56,107 bases of DNA, from NCBI RefSeq assembly GCF_005081185.1, contig NZ_CP034870.1, forward strand, positions 130,698-186,804, written 5' to 3'. Of the stretch, positions 1-9,805 are shown one piece after another (the first letter of the stretch is position 1; each line of letters starts with the position of its first letter). Under the pieces are notes generated by a model that was not told the DNA's origin, ran no database searches, and saw only the letters and a program-made list of their open reading frames with translations. Position numbers and translations under genes: made by a program. This stretch comes from Buchnera aphidicola (Lipaphis pseudobrassicae) (GTDB taxonomy: Bacteria > Pseudomonadota > Gammaproteobacteria > Enterobacterales > Enterobacteriaceae).

Positions 1-84
1 TTTTTTTTGTATAAAAATACATCACATGTAATTATTCAGTTTTATAGATAATAAATAATTAAAATTTTAATTAAGGATTTAAGA

Positions 85-2013
85 ATGCCTGTAATAAGAT
101 TTTCTGATGGAAGCCATCAAGTGTACGAGCATTCAGTTTTGTTAGTAGATATTATAAAAAATAAAAAACCTAGTATATTAAAATCTCTTATTGCAATTTC
201 TATCAATGATAATTTTGCTAATCTACATACTTTAGTAAATAAAGATTCTTTTATAGAATTTATTAATCATAAAGATCATAAAGCATTAAATGTTATTCGA
301 TATTCTTGTGTCCAACTATTAAGTTATGCCATTAAAAATATATGGCCTATTTCTCAGATTGCTGAAAGTAATATTTCGAATAATGGTTTTTATTGTGATA
401 TAGATCTAGATAATAAAATGTCCGAAAAAGACCTTACTTTACTAGAAAATAACATGAAACATCTTATCAGAAAAAAATATGATATTTCTAATAAAATAGT
501 TTCTTATTCTCATGCACTTGAAATTTTTGAACAACGTTCTGAAAAATATAAAATATCATTGATTAATGAAAAAGTTGATTCTAATAAGAAAATTTCTTTA
601 TATTATCATGAGAATTATATAGATATTGATATAGGACTACAAATTTTTAATATAAAGTTTTGCAAATATTTTAAGTTAAGAAAAATTGGAGGTGTATATT
701 GGAAAGGAAGCAAGAAAAACAAGATGTTACAACGTATTTATGGTACAGCTTGGACTAATCAACAAGAATTAGACAAGCATATACAATATTTAAATGAATT
801 AGAAAAGAGAGACCATAGGAAAATAGGAAAATTTCTTGAAATGTATCATATGCAAGAAGAATCTCCAGGTATGGTTTTTTGGCATAATAATGGTTGGATT
901 ATTTTTAATGAACTATGTAATTTTGTTAGGGAAAAGTTAAAAGAATATAAATATAAGGAAGTGAAAACGCCATTATTAATAGATAAAATTATATGGGAAA
1001 ATAGTGGACATTGGGATAATTATAAAAATGCAATTTTTACTACATTATCAGAACATCGAGAATATTGTATTAAACCTATGAATTGTCCAGGACATGTTCA
1101 AATTTTTAACAGCAAATTAAAATCTTATCGAGATTTACCTGTTCGAATGGCTGAATTTGGAAGTTGTCATCGTAACGAACCTTCAGGTTCTTTGCATGGT
1201 CTTATGCGAGTTCGTAATTTTACTCAAGATGATGCACATATATTTTGTACTCAAGAACAAGTTCGTCCTGAAATTAATGATTGTATTAAAATGATATATG
1301 ATTTATATAGTATATTTAATTTTAAAAAAATATTGGTAAAACTTTCTACAAGACCAAAAAAACGCATTGGAAATGATTCAATATGGGATCAATCAGAAAA
1401 AGATTTATCTGATATGTTAATTGAAAATCATTTATCATTTGAATATCAATCAGGAGAAGGTGCTTTTTATGGACCTAAAATCGAATTTATTTTGCAAGAT
1501 TCTTTGGGAAGAAATTGGCAATGTGGAACTATTCAATTAGATTTCTATTTGCCTGTACGACTTAATTCGTTTTATATTAATCAAAAAAATGAACGTAAAA
1601 CACCAGTGATTATTCATAGAGCGATATTAGGTTCAATAGAACGATTTATTGGTATATTAATTGAGGAATCTTCAGGAAATTTACCCACTTGGTTATCTCC
1701 AATACAAGTTGTTATTATTAGTGTCTCTAATACTAGTTCAGATTATATTATACATTTAGTTAAAAGATTTTTTAATATTAATATTCGTGTAGAATCTGAT
1801 TTGAGAAATGAAAAAATAGGTTTTAAGATTCGTGAACATACATTACGTCGTATTCCCTACATATTAATTTGTGGAGAAAAAGAAATAAAATATAATAAAA
1901 TCTCTGTTCGAAATAGAAATGGTTATGATTTTGGAATGATTGACATTGATATTTTTATTAAAAAGTTACAAAAAGAAATTTTTACTCGTAACTTTCATCA
2001 ATTGGAGGAATAA
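85..2013 (+). CDS. thrS: Threonyl-tRNA synthetase, editing site degenerate
   Basis: Cytoplasmic class II synthetase that charges tRNA-Thr. The protein is 642 residues, the same length as I recall for E. coli ThrRS, and it aligns along its whole length: TGS-like N-terminus, second N-terminal (editing) domain to about residue 225, catalytic core, anticodon-binding C-terminus. The zinc/active-site signatures are present: MNCPGHVQIF (Cys near 334), DDAHIFC (His near 385) and VIIHRAILGS (His near 511). The editing motif HxxxH plus CxxxH of E. coli (73, 77, 182, 186) reads Tyr73, Gln77, Asp182 and Gln186 here, so hydrolysis of Ser-tRNA-Thr is probably lost. AAGGA at 73-77 precedes the ATG at 85. 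It heads the thrS-infC-rpmI-rplT cluster, and its last codons hold the ribosome binding site of infC. Confidence 0.97.
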   Translation: MPVIRFSDGSHQVYEHSVLLVDIIKNKKPSILKSLIAISINDNFANLHTLVNKDSFIEFINHKDHKALNVIRYSCVQLLSYAIKNIWPISQIAESNISNNGFYCDIDLDNKMSEKDLTLLENNMKHLIRKKYDISNKIVSYSHALEIFEQRSEKYKISLINEKVDSNKKISLYYHENYIDIDIGLQIFNIKFCKYFKLRKIGGVYWKGSKKNKMLQRIYGTAWTNQQELDKHIQYLNELEKRDHRKIGKFLEMYHMQEESPGMVFWHNNGWIIFNELCNFVREKLKEYKYKEVKTPLLIDKIIWENSGHWDNYKNAIFTTLSEHREYCIKPMNCPGHVQIFNSKLKSYRDLPVRMAEFGSCHRNEPSGSLHGLMRVRNFTQDDAHIFCTQEQVRPEINDCIKMIYDLYSIFNFKKILVKLSTRPKKRIGNDSIWDQSEKDLSDMLIENHLSFEYQSGEGAFYGPKIEFILQDSLGRNWQCGTIQLDFYLPVRLNSFYINQKNERKTPVIIHRAILGSIERFIGILIEESSGNLPTWLSPIQVVIISVSNTSSDYIIHLVKRFFNINIRVESDLRNEKIGFKIREHTLRRIPYILICGEKEIKYNKISVRNRNGYDFGMIDIDIFIKKLQKEIFTRNFHQLEE

Positions 2014-2019
2014 AGTATT
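2004..2019 (+). promoter_or_regulatory. infC ribosome binding site and AUU start codon
   Basis: GGAGG at 2004-2008 lies inside the last codons of thrS and sits 8 bases before an ATT at 2017-2019. The ATT is the only start that gives the complete IF3 N-terminus (IKGGKR...). E. coli infC also starts with AUU, which makes the gene self-regulating because IF3 discriminates against non-standard starts. The same control is inferred here. Confidence 0.9.
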
Positions 2020-2556
2020 AAAGGTGGAAAACGAATTCAATTAACACGTCCTAATCGTATCAATAATGAGATACGTGCTGTTAAAGTACGTCTTACAGGA
2101 GTTGAAGGTGATCAAATTGGTATTGTTAATTTACGTGAAGCTTTAAAAAAATCTGAAGAATTAGGATTAGATTTAGTAGAAATCAGTCCAAATGCTGAAC
2201 CTCCAGTTTGTCGTATTATGGACTATGGAAAATTTCTTTATGAAAAGAGTAAATCTTTTAAAGAACAGAAAAAAAAACAAAAAGTAATCCATATAAAAGA
2301 AATAAAATTTCGTCCTGGTACCGATAAAAGTGATTATCAAGTTAAATTACGAAATTTAGTACGTTTTTTAGAAGATGGTGATAAGGTTAAAATTACTTTG
2401 AGGTTTAGAGGACGGGAAATGGCACATCAAAAAATAGGAGTTGACGTTCTTAATAGAATAAAAAGTGATTTAAATGAATTAGCAATAGTTGAATCATTTC
2501 CTTCTAAAATTGAAGGTCGTCAAATGATAATGATTTTAGCACCAAAGAAAAAATAG
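2017..2556 (+). CDS. infC: Translation initiation factor IF-3 (AUU start)
   Basis: IF3 binds the 30S subunit, blocks premature 50S joining and checks start-codon and initiator-tRNA pairing. From the ATT at 2017 the protein is 179 residues, against about 180 in E. coli. The first ATG in frame is at 2218 and would remove the whole N-terminal domain ([20 protein letters not shown]-like region, [19 protein letters not shown]), so it cannot be the start. The linker is lysine-rich (KEQKKKQK), and the C-terminal domain carries [12 protein letters not shown] and ends in APKKK. Only three bases separate the thrS stop from the start, so translation is probably coupled. Downstream are the L35 and L20 genes, as in enterobacteria. 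Confidence 0.96.
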   Translation: MKGGKRIQLTRPNRINNEIRAVKVRLTGVEGDQIGIVNLREALKKSEELGLDLVEISPNAEPPVCRIMDYGKFLYEKSKSFKEQKKKQKVIHIKEIKFRPGTDKSDYQVKLRNLVRFLEDGDKVKITLRFRGREMAHQKIGVDVLNRIKSDLNELAIVESFPSKIEGRQMIMILAPKKK

Positions 2557-2643
2557 TCATTTTTAACTTAATTTTTAAATATAGATATATAATTTATTTT
2601 TAATAATATTTATATTTTTTTAACAATTTAAATCAAATATATT

Positions 2644-2841
2644 ATGCCAAAAATAAAAACTTTAAAAAGTGCTTCGAAGCGTTTTAAGAAAACTGCATCT
2701 GGTGAATTTAAACGCAAACAAGCAAATTTACGTCATATTTTAACAAAAAAAACAACTGCTAAAAAACGTCATCTTCGTCCTAAGATTTTAGTTTCTAAAG
2801 GAGATATAAATAAAGTAAAATCTTTTTTACCATATGCGTAA
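2644..2841 (+). CDS. rpmI: 50S ribosomal protein L35
   Basis: Small, very basic protein of 65 residues, the family length, starting [17 protein letters not shown] and ending VKSFLPYA, which is typical of L35. It is a structural protein of the large subunit. It lies 87 bases after infC in an AT-only spacer and 48 bases before the L20 start. In E. coli this operon is repressed by L20 binding its own message. I could not identify the corresponding RNA structure by eye, so that control is only possible here. Confidence 0.97.
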   Translation: MPKIKTLKSASKRFKKTASGEFKRKQANLRHILTKKTTAKKRHLRPKILVSKGDINKVKSFLPYA

Positions 2842-2889
2842 ATGTATTTACTTTTTTTATTAAGATTTTACGAAAAGGAGAGCATAAAA

Positions 2890-3246
2890 ATGGCTCGTGT
2901 AAAACGTGGTGTTATCACTCACGCTCGTCATAAAAAAATATTAAAACAAGCAAAGGGTTATTATGGAGCTCGTTCTCGTGTTTACAGAGTTGCTTATCAA
3001 GCAGTAATTAAGGCAGGACAGTATGCTTATCGTGATCGACGTCAACGAAAAAGACAATTTCGTCAATTATGGATTTCACGAATTAATTCGGCTGTACGAA
3101 AGAGTCAAATGTCTTATAGTAAATTTATTTTTGGTTTAAAAAAAGCATCAATTGAAATTGATCGAAAAATATTATCAGATATTGCTATATTTGATATGTT
3201 TTCGTTTAATGAATTAGTAAAAAAATCTAAAGAAGCTTTATTGTAA
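2890..3246 (+). CDS. rplT: 50S ribosomal protein L20
   Basis: From the ATG at 2890 ([20 protein letters not shown]) the protein is 118 residues, the same as E. coli L20. An in-frame ATG at 2842 would add 16 hydrophobic residues with no counterpart in L20. A strong site (AAGGAG, 2875-2880) sits 9 bases before 2890, so 2890 is chosen. L20 is an early assembly protein binding 23S rRNA and, in E. coli, represses its own operon. The arginine/lysine-rich N-terminal half and the globular C-terminal half ([19 protein letters not shown]) are intact. Two hairpins follow before pheS. Confidence 0.97.
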   Translation: MARVKRGVITHARHKKILKQAKGYYGARSRVYRVAYQAVIKAGQYAYRDRRQRKRQFRQLWISRINSAVRKSQMSYSKFIFGLKKASIEIDRKILSDIAIFDMFSFNELVKKSKEALL

Positions 3247-3270
3247 ATAATATATTTTAAAATATTTCAT

Positions 3271-3300
3271 GAGGGGAAAATTTTATCTCCCCTCTTATAT
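3271..3300 (+). terminator. Hairpin after rplT, possible weak terminator
   Basis: GAGGGGA at 3271-3277 pairs perfectly with TCCCCTC at 3288-3294 around a 10-base loop, and TTATAT follows. The seven-pair stem is GC-rich in a region that is otherwise nearly all A/T, which suggests selection. The T tract is poor, so this may be a partial terminator or 3' stabiliser for the L20 message rather than a full stop. Confidence 0.55.
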
Positions 3301-3382
3301 AAAAAATATATTTGTGACAAATAGATTACTTAACTATAAACTTTTTAATATATTTTCTTTAGAAAGTATTAGTTTAAAAAAT

Positions 3383-3407
3383 AAGCTTCCTTTATGGGAG
3401 CTTTTTT
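3383..3407 (+). terminator. Attenuator-like intrinsic terminator before pheST
   Basis: AAGCTTCC (3383-3390) pairs with GGGAGCTT (3396-3403, one G-T pair) around TTTAT and runs straight into a T tract (3402-3407). It lies about 45 bases before the pheS start, the place where E. coli has the pheM-controlled attenuator. No leader peptide with a standard start is visible, so it is unclear whether it is regulated or simply lets some rplT transcripts read through. Confidence 0.65.
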
Positions 3408-3451
3408 CGTACATTAAATATGTAATTAAAAGAACATATAAGAATATTAAG

Positions 3452-4441
3452 ATGTTAAAATTAAATAAATTGTTTCAAAATATTAAAACTGAAATAAAAA
3501 AATCACAAAAAAAAGAAGAATTAGAAAAAATTAGAATAAAATATTTGGGTAAAAAAGGAATTTTAACTTCTTATATAAAAAGTTTAAAAAATTTATCTTT
3601 TGAAGATAAAAAAAAACATAGTATAAGCATTAATACAATTAAGAAAGAAATAATGATTAATATTAACAAACAATATGAAATATTAAATAATATTTTATTA
3701 AATCAACGTATTGAAAAAGAAAAAATTGATATTTCTCTTCCTGGACGTCGTGTTAAAAATGGTTCTTTACATCCAATAACATATACTATTAATTATATAA
3801 AAAATTTTTTTTCTAGAATAGGTTTTCAATCGATTAGTAGTCCAGAAATAGAAGATGAGTATCATAATTTTGACGCTTTAAATATTCCTAAAAATCATCC
3901 AGCTAGAGATAGTCATGACACTTTTTGGTTTGATAAGAATAGATTACTACGCACTCAAACTTCAAGTATGCAAATTCGTATTATGAAGAAAGAAAAACCT
4001 CCTATTAGATTTATTTTTCCTGGAAAGGTTTATCGTAATGATTATGATCATACACATACTCCTATGTTTCATCAGATTGAAGGTTTAATAATTGAAAAAA
4101 ATATTAATTTTTCAAATTTAAAATGGATTATATATAGTTTTTTATATGATTTTTTTGGTAATCAAATTTCAATTCAGTTTCGTCCATCATATTTTCCTTT
4201 TACAACACCTTCTGCAGAAGTAGATATTATAAACAGTAGAGGAAAATCATTAGAAGTACTAGGTTGTGGAATGGTACATCCTAAAATTTTAAACAATGCA
4301 AATATTAATTCTAATATATATTCCGCTTGCGCATTTGGATTAGGAATTGAAAGAATTACTATGTTACGGTACGAAATTTCTGATATTCGATATTTTTTTG
4401 AAAACGACATAAAGTTTTTAGAACAATTTAAGTATAATTAG
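3452..4441 (+). CDS. pheS: Phenylalanyl-tRNA synthetase alpha chain
   Basis: Catalytic subunit of the alpha2-beta2 enzyme that charges tRNA-Phe. From the ATG at 3452 (MLKLNKLFQNIKTEIKK) it is 329 residues, against 327 in E. coli. The open frame extends back to an ATG at 3269, but that 61-residue extension runs through the terminator and resembles no PheS, so it is rejected. The N-terminus is a predicted coiled coil. Class II motifs are visible: LRTQTSSMQIR, FPGKVYRNDYDHTHTPMFHQ (motif 2) and FGLGIERITMLRYEISDIR (motif 3). pheT follows after 9 bases, consistent with cotranscription and equal subunit supply. Confidence 0.97.
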   Translation: MLKLNKLFQNIKTEIKKSQKKEELEKIRIKYLGKKGILTSYIKSLKNLSFEDKKKHSISINTIKKEIMININKQYEILNNILLNQRIEKEKIDISLPGRRVKNGSLHPITYTINYIKNFFSRIGFQSISSPEIEDEYHNFDALNIPKNHPARDSHDTFWFDKNRLLRTQTSSMQIRIMKKEKPPIRFIFPGKVYRNDYDHTHTPMFHQIEGLIIEKNINFSNLKWIIYSFLYDFFGNQISIQFRPSYFPFTTPSAEVDIINSRGKSLEVLGCGMVHPKILNNANINSNIYSACAFGLGIERITMLRYEISDIRYFFENDIKFLEQFKYN

Positions 4442-4450
4442 TGAGGTAAG

Positions 4451-6841
4451 ATGAAATTTAGTGAAAAATGGTTACGTGAATGGATCAATATAAAAATCGA
4501 TAGCGATGTTTTATATAATCAAATTTCTAATTCTGGAATAGAAGTAGAATCTGTAAAAAAATTTAATCCAAACTTTAGTGGTGTTATAGTAGGTCAGATT
4601 ATTAAATGTGCTACACATTCAAAATTTAAAACAGTAAAAGTAATAAAAGTAGATATAGGTAATAAAATATTAAACATTGTTTGTAGAGCGCCTAATTGTC
4701 GTTATGGTATTAAAGTTGCAGTAGCTATTGTTGGTGCTATTTTACCTAAAAATACAATAATTGAAAAAAAACTATTATATGAAGAAATATCTGAAGGAAT
4801 GTTATGTTCTTTTTTTGAATTAGGAATCTATTTTTATAGCGATAAAATTATTGAATTTAATCAAGAAACACCTATAGGTATAAATGTTAATGATTACTTA
4901 TCATTAAAAGATAATATTATAAAAATTTCTACAACTTCTAATCGACCAGATGGATTAAGCATTTTAGGAATATCACGTAACATATTAGCTTTAAATAATT
5001 TTAAAATGCCAGCTTTAAAACATCCATTAAATATAGTAAAAACTAAAAAAAAAATTAATTTAGATATTAAATCGAAAGAAGTAGATATTAACTATTTAGG
5101 TAGAATTATCGAAAATGTTAACGTTAACATTGATACTCCGTTTTGGATACAAAAGAAATTGTTCTTATCTGATATTTTACCCGTAAATATTATTACAGAT
5201 ATCATTAACTATATTTTAATTGAAATTGGACAACCTCTGAATGTATTAGATGCGGATCATATTGAAGATTGTATTATTATACGAATGTCAAATAGCAAAG
5301 AAAGTATTCTTTTAAAGAATAACATTCAATTAAACTTAGATGAAAAAATTTTAGTATTTTCTGATAAAGATAAAATACTATCTATTCCTGGAAATTTTAA
5401 CTCTAATACTGTAGATATCAATATACATACTAAGAATATATTTTTAAGCTCCTACTTAATTGATAAAGAATCAATTTCTTATATTATAAAAAAAATAAAT
5501 TCTAATAGAATATTAGAGTATCATAATTATGGTGTAGATTCATCTCTTCAAGTCTATGCTATTGAATATGCAACTCATTTAATATTAAAAATATGTGGTG
5601 GCATACCTGGTCCTATTTCTAAAATTAAAAATACGAATATTAATTTTTCATTGTTAAATAATAGCATAAGATTAAATCATGATACTTTAAATAAAGTGAC
5701 AGGTTTTTTTATCGATGCTAACATTGTTTCAAATATTTTATATAATCTTAACTATCAAGTAATATTTAAAAAAAAATATTGGGATGTTATTCCTCCTAGT
5801 TGGAGATTTGATATATTAATTGAAGAAGATGTAATAGGCGATGTACTTCGAATATACGGATACAATAATATTGTTTTAAACCCATTACAAGAATCTTTCA
5901 TCTTAAGAAATGATAACCAATTAATAGATTTATTATTAGAAAAAACTGATGTTATTTTATCTAATAAAGGTTATTATGAAATTATTACTTATGGTTTTAT
6001 TGATCCTAAAATACATGATATATTATGCTCGAATCAAAAAAAGTTACTAATAGAGAATCCTATTTCTAAAGATATGTCTTGTATGCGATCATCTTTATTG
6101 CCTGGTTTACTTAAGACTATTTCTTACAATAAAAATCGTCAACAAAAAAATATGCGATTTTTTGAAAAAGGTCTTTGTTTTTTATTAGATGAACAACAAT
6201 ATCTTGGTGTTAAACAAGAAATTTTTTTAGCTGCTGCAATTAGTGGTAATTATATAAAAGAAAGTTGGTGTTTTAAGCAAAGAAAAGTGGATTTTTATGA
6301 TCTTAAAGGTGATTTAGAATGTATGTTAGAATCTATATGTGAATTAGATCATATAGAATTTAAAAAAACTACAATATCTGGTTTACATCCAGAACAAACT
6401 GCATCTATATATTTTCAAGGAAATTTTATTGGTAGCATTGGTGCAATAGATCCAAGATTAAAAAAACAGTTAAATGTGAACAGTTCTACATTTTTGTTTG
6501 AAATATCATTGAATCATTTTTTAAACAAAGTACCATTAAAAATCAAAGAAATTTCAAAATTTCCTACTAGTAGACGCGATATTTCTATATTAGTTTCAAA
6601 AGATATTACTGTGTTTGATATTATTGATACTTGTAAAAAGTGTTTTTTTGAAAATATAGTAGAAGTTAATCTTTTTGATATATATTCTGAAGAAACATTA
6701 TCTGAGAAAGAAAAAAGTTTGGGTATTAGTTTTATTTTTCAAGATATGAAAAAGACTTTTGAAGAAAATGAAATTAATTTAATGATGGATTATTGTATAA
6801 AAGTATTAAAGGAAAAATTTCAAGTTATTTTAAGGAAATAA
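4451..6841 (+). CDS. pheT: Phenylalanyl-tRNA synthetase beta chain, editing site degenerate
   Basis: Partner of PheS; 796 residues against 795 in E. coli. The order is: N-terminal EMAP-like tRNA-binding fold ([14 protein letters not shown], about 44-57), B3/B4 editing domain (about 210-400), B5 domain ([18 protein letters not shown]), the catalytic-like domain and a C-terminal ferredoxin-fold anticodon-binding domain ([17 protein letters not shown]). The B3/B4 region has lost the E. coli proofreading signatures: MHAFD is LNVLD, LLECAFF is FLSSYLI, and HTDASHRY has no recognisable match. Clearance of Tyr-tRNA-Phe is therefore doubtful. The rest is well conserved, so the structural role is presumably kept. 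ihfA begins 4 bases downstream. Confidence 0.97.
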   Translation: MKFSEKWLREWINIKIDSDVLYNQISNSGIEVESVKKFNPNFSGVIVGQIIKCATHSKFKTVKVIKVDIGNKILNIVCRAPNCRYGIKVAVAIVGAILPKNTIIEKKLLYEEISEGMLCSFFELGIYFYSDKIIEFNQETPIGINVNDYLSLKDNIIKISTTSNRPDGLSILGISRNILALNNFKMPALKHPLNIVKTKKKINLDIKSKEVDINYLGRIIENVNVNIDTPFWIQKKLFLSDILPVNIITDIINYILIEIGQPLNVLDADHIEDCIIIRMSNSKESILLKNNIQLNLDEKILVFSDKDKILSIPGNFNSNTVDINIHTKNIFLSSYLIDKESISYIIKKINSNRILEYHNYGVDSSLQVYAIEYATHLILKICGGIPGPISKIKNTNINFSLLNNSIRLNHDTLNKVTGFFIDANIVSNILYNLNYQVIFKKKYWDVIPPSWRFDILIEEDVIGDVLRIYGYNNIVLNPLQESFILRNDNQLIDLLLEKTDVILSNKGYYEIITYGFIDPKIHDILCSNQKKLLIENPISKDMSCMRSSLLPGLLKTISYNKNRQQKNMRFFEKGLCFLLDEQQYLGVKQEIFLAAAISGNYIKESWCFKQRKVDFYDLKGDLECMLESICELDHIEFKKTTISGLHPEQTASIYFQGNFIGSIGAIDPRLKKQLNVNSSTFLFEISLNHFLNKVPLKIKEISKFPTSRRDISILVSKDITVFDIIDTCKKCFFENIVEVNLFDIYSEETLSEKEKSLGISFIFQDMKKTFEENEINLMMDYCIKVLKEKFQVILRK

Positions 6842-6845
6842 ATTT

Positions 6846-7142
6846 ATGGTTCTTACAAAAGCTGAAATTTCAGAAAATCTATTTGAAAAATTACAATTAA
6901 CTAAAAGAGATTCAAAACAATTTGTAGAATTTTTTTTTGAAGAAGTTAGAAGTTCCTTAGAGAGAGGAGAGAACGTTAAATTATCAGGATTTGGAAATTT
7001 TGAATTAAAAAACAAAAAAGAACGTCCTGGTAGAAATCCTAAAACAGGAGAAATTGTTACTATTACTGCTAGACGAGTAGTTACTTTTAAATCTGGTCAA
7101 AAACTTAAAAACAGCATTCAAAATTATCTAATAAAAAAATGA
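6846..7142 (+). CDS. ihfA: Integration host factor alpha subunit
   Basis: Nucleoid protein of the HU/IHF family, 98 residues (E. coli 99). It starts [20 protein letters not shown], as in IhfA, and carries the beta-arm signature GRNPKTGE near residue 61 that inserts into the DNA minor groove. With IhfB it would bend DNA for transcription and replication. IhfB is not in this window, and a homodimer or pairing with another HU-type protein cannot be excluded. It follows pheT by 4 bases, the same arrangement as E. coli pheST-ihfA, so it is probably in the same transcript. Confidence 0.96.
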   Translation: MVLTKAEISENLFEKLQLTKRDSKQFVEFFFEEVRSSLERGENVKLSGFGNFELKNKKERPGRNPKTGEIVTITARRVVTFKSGQKLKNSIQNYLIKK

Positions 7143-7191
7143 TAAATTCTTTATTTGATAAAGTTATTTAAATTTTTTAAAGAAATAAATC

Positions 7192-8265
7192 ATGGAACTT
7201 TCTAAATTTTATTTTAATTTACCGAAATCACTTATATCTTTTTATCCTTGTTCTGTTCGAAGCAAATCTCGTTTAATGCTTGTTAATGGACAAACTGGTA
7301 TGATATCTCATAAATATTTTTTTAATATTATTGACGAAGTTTATCCTGGTGATTTAATTGTATTAAATGATACTCAAGTTATTCCAGCTCGATGTTTTGG
7401 ACACAAAAAAAGTGGAGGTAAAGTAGAATTTTTAGTTGAACGAATATTAGACGATAATAAGATGTTAGTTACTATTAAAAATAGCAAAAATATTAAAATT
7501 GGAACAAATATTTTTTTTGGTAAAAACAATCAAATAAAAAGTTCGATTATTGAATATAAAAATTCTTTTTTTAAGATTTTATTTCATAGTACAAGTTATT
7601 CGTCTCTTGATGTCATCAATTGCTTTGGAGAAATTCCATTACCTCCCTATATTAAAAGATCTGTAAATAATGTAGATATCGAATCATATCAAACAGTATA
7701 TAAAAATAAGATAGGTTCTATTGCTTCTCCTACTGCTGGATTACATTTTGATTATTATTTATTAGATGATCTGAATAAGAAAGGTATAGATATAGAATAT
7801 ATAACACTTCATATAGGATCTGGTACATTTCAACCTGTTAGAACATTTAAAATACAAGATCATATTATGCATTCTGAAGTGGTAGAAGTGTCTTCTGTTC
7901 TAATCAAAAAAATTCAATCTTGTAAAAAAAAAGGTGGACGCATTATTGCTGTAGGAACTAGTACAATGCGTGCTTTAGAAAGCGCATATATTTCATCTTC
8001 ATGGAATGATCAAAAAACATTTTCAGGAGATACTAATATTTTTATATATCCTGGTTATAAACATAATGTAGTTGATGCTTTAATTACAAATTTTCATTTT
8101 CCTAAATCTACATTAATGATGTTAGTATCCTCTTTTTTAGGTTATAAAAATACAATAAATGCATATCATGAAGCTATAGAAAGAAAGTATCGTTTTTTTA
8201 GTTATGGAGACGCAATGTATATCACGTATAATTCATTAGCTCCATATGAAAAAATTTTTGATTAA
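7192..8265 (+). CDS. queA: tRNA preQ1(34) S-adenosylmethionine ribosyltransferase-isomerase
   Basis: Transfers and isomerises the ribosyl group of S-adenosylmethionine onto preQ1 in the wobble position of tRNA, giving epoxyqueuosine. It is 357 residues (E. coli 356). Family blocks are present: [60 protein letters not shown] and [17 protein letters not shown]. It lies directly before tgt, its partner one step earlier in the pathway. Upstream genes for preQ1 (queCDEF) are not in this window. Confidence 0.97.
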   Translation: MELSKFYFNLPKSLISFYPCSVRSKSRLMLVNGQTGMISHKYFFNIIDEVYPGDLIVLNDTQVIPARCFGHKKSGGKVEFLVERILDDNKMLVTIKNSKNIKIGTNIFFGKNNQIKSSIIEYKNSFFKILFHSTSYSSLDVINCFGEIPLPPYIKRSVNNVDIESYQTVYKNKIGSIASPTAGLHFDYYLLDDLNKKGIDIEYITLHIGSGTFQPVRTFKIQDHIMHSEVVEVSSVLIKKIQSCKKKGGRIIAVGTSTMRALESAYISSSWNDQKTFSGDTNIFIYPGYKHNVVDALITNFHFPKSTLMMLVSSFLGYKNTINAYHEAIERKYRFFSYGDAMYITYNSLAPYEKIFD

Positions 8266-8277
8266 AGCATTGTATAA

Positions 8278-9405
<1,128 letters not shown>

Positions 9406-9421
9406 AAAAGGGAAAGTTTAA

Positions 9422-9754
9422 ATGAGCTTTTTTATACAAAACGCTAATGCAGTTATAAATGATTCATCAGAAGGTAATTCATATTCTTTAATTTTTATGT
9501 TAATAATATTTTTGTTAATTTTTTACTTTATGCTCTTTCGCCCTCAACAAAAGAAAGATAAAGAACATAAAAATATTATAAATTCTCTTGTTCAAGGAGA
9601 CGAAGTGATTACTACTAGTGGATTATTAGGTAAAATAAGTAAAATCACAAGCAATGGATATGTTTTGCTTAAGTTAAATGAAACAACAGAAGTTTTTATA
9701 AAACGTGATTTTATAGCATCATCTCTACCTAAAGGAACCTTAAAATCTTTGTAA
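9422..9754 (+). CDS. yajC: Sec translocon accessory protein YajC
   Basis: Small inner-membrane protein, 110 residues as in E. coli. After a short periplasmic N-terminus it has one strong membrane segment (about residues 21-41, LIFMLIIFLLIFYFMLF) followed by RPQQKKDKEHKN and a conserved cytoplasmic domain (GDEVITTSGLLGKI). In E. coli it joins SecDF-YidC at the SecYEG channel. Here secD and secF do not follow; the next gene is convergent glyS. YajC therefore either works without SecDF or its partners lie elsewhere. Confidence 0.95.
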   Translation: MSFFIQNANAVINDSSEGNSYSLIFMLIIFLLIFYFMLFRPQQKKDKEHKNIINSLVQGDEVITTSGLLGKISKITSNGYVLLKLNETTEVFIKRDFIASSLPKGTLKSL

Positions 9755-9805
9755 AATTTTAATATGTGTTCTAATAAATAATACTTATTACATTTTGTAC
9801 ATTAT

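Noticed and set aside
1..84. Promoter or operator of thrS
   Set aside because: The stretch is A/T-rich with several TATAAT-like hexamers and a small GTAT/ATAC palindrome, but nothing allows a specific call and the upstream gene is outside the window.
3269..3451. 61-codon N-terminal extension in frame with pheS
   Set aside because: It runs through two hairpins including a terminator, matches no PheS, and a start at 3452 gives the normal family length.
9755..9805. Possible terminator between convergent yajC and glyS (TAATAA...TTATTA)
   Set aside because: Only a six-pair A/T stem without a clear T tract; such palindromes are expected by chance in this composition.
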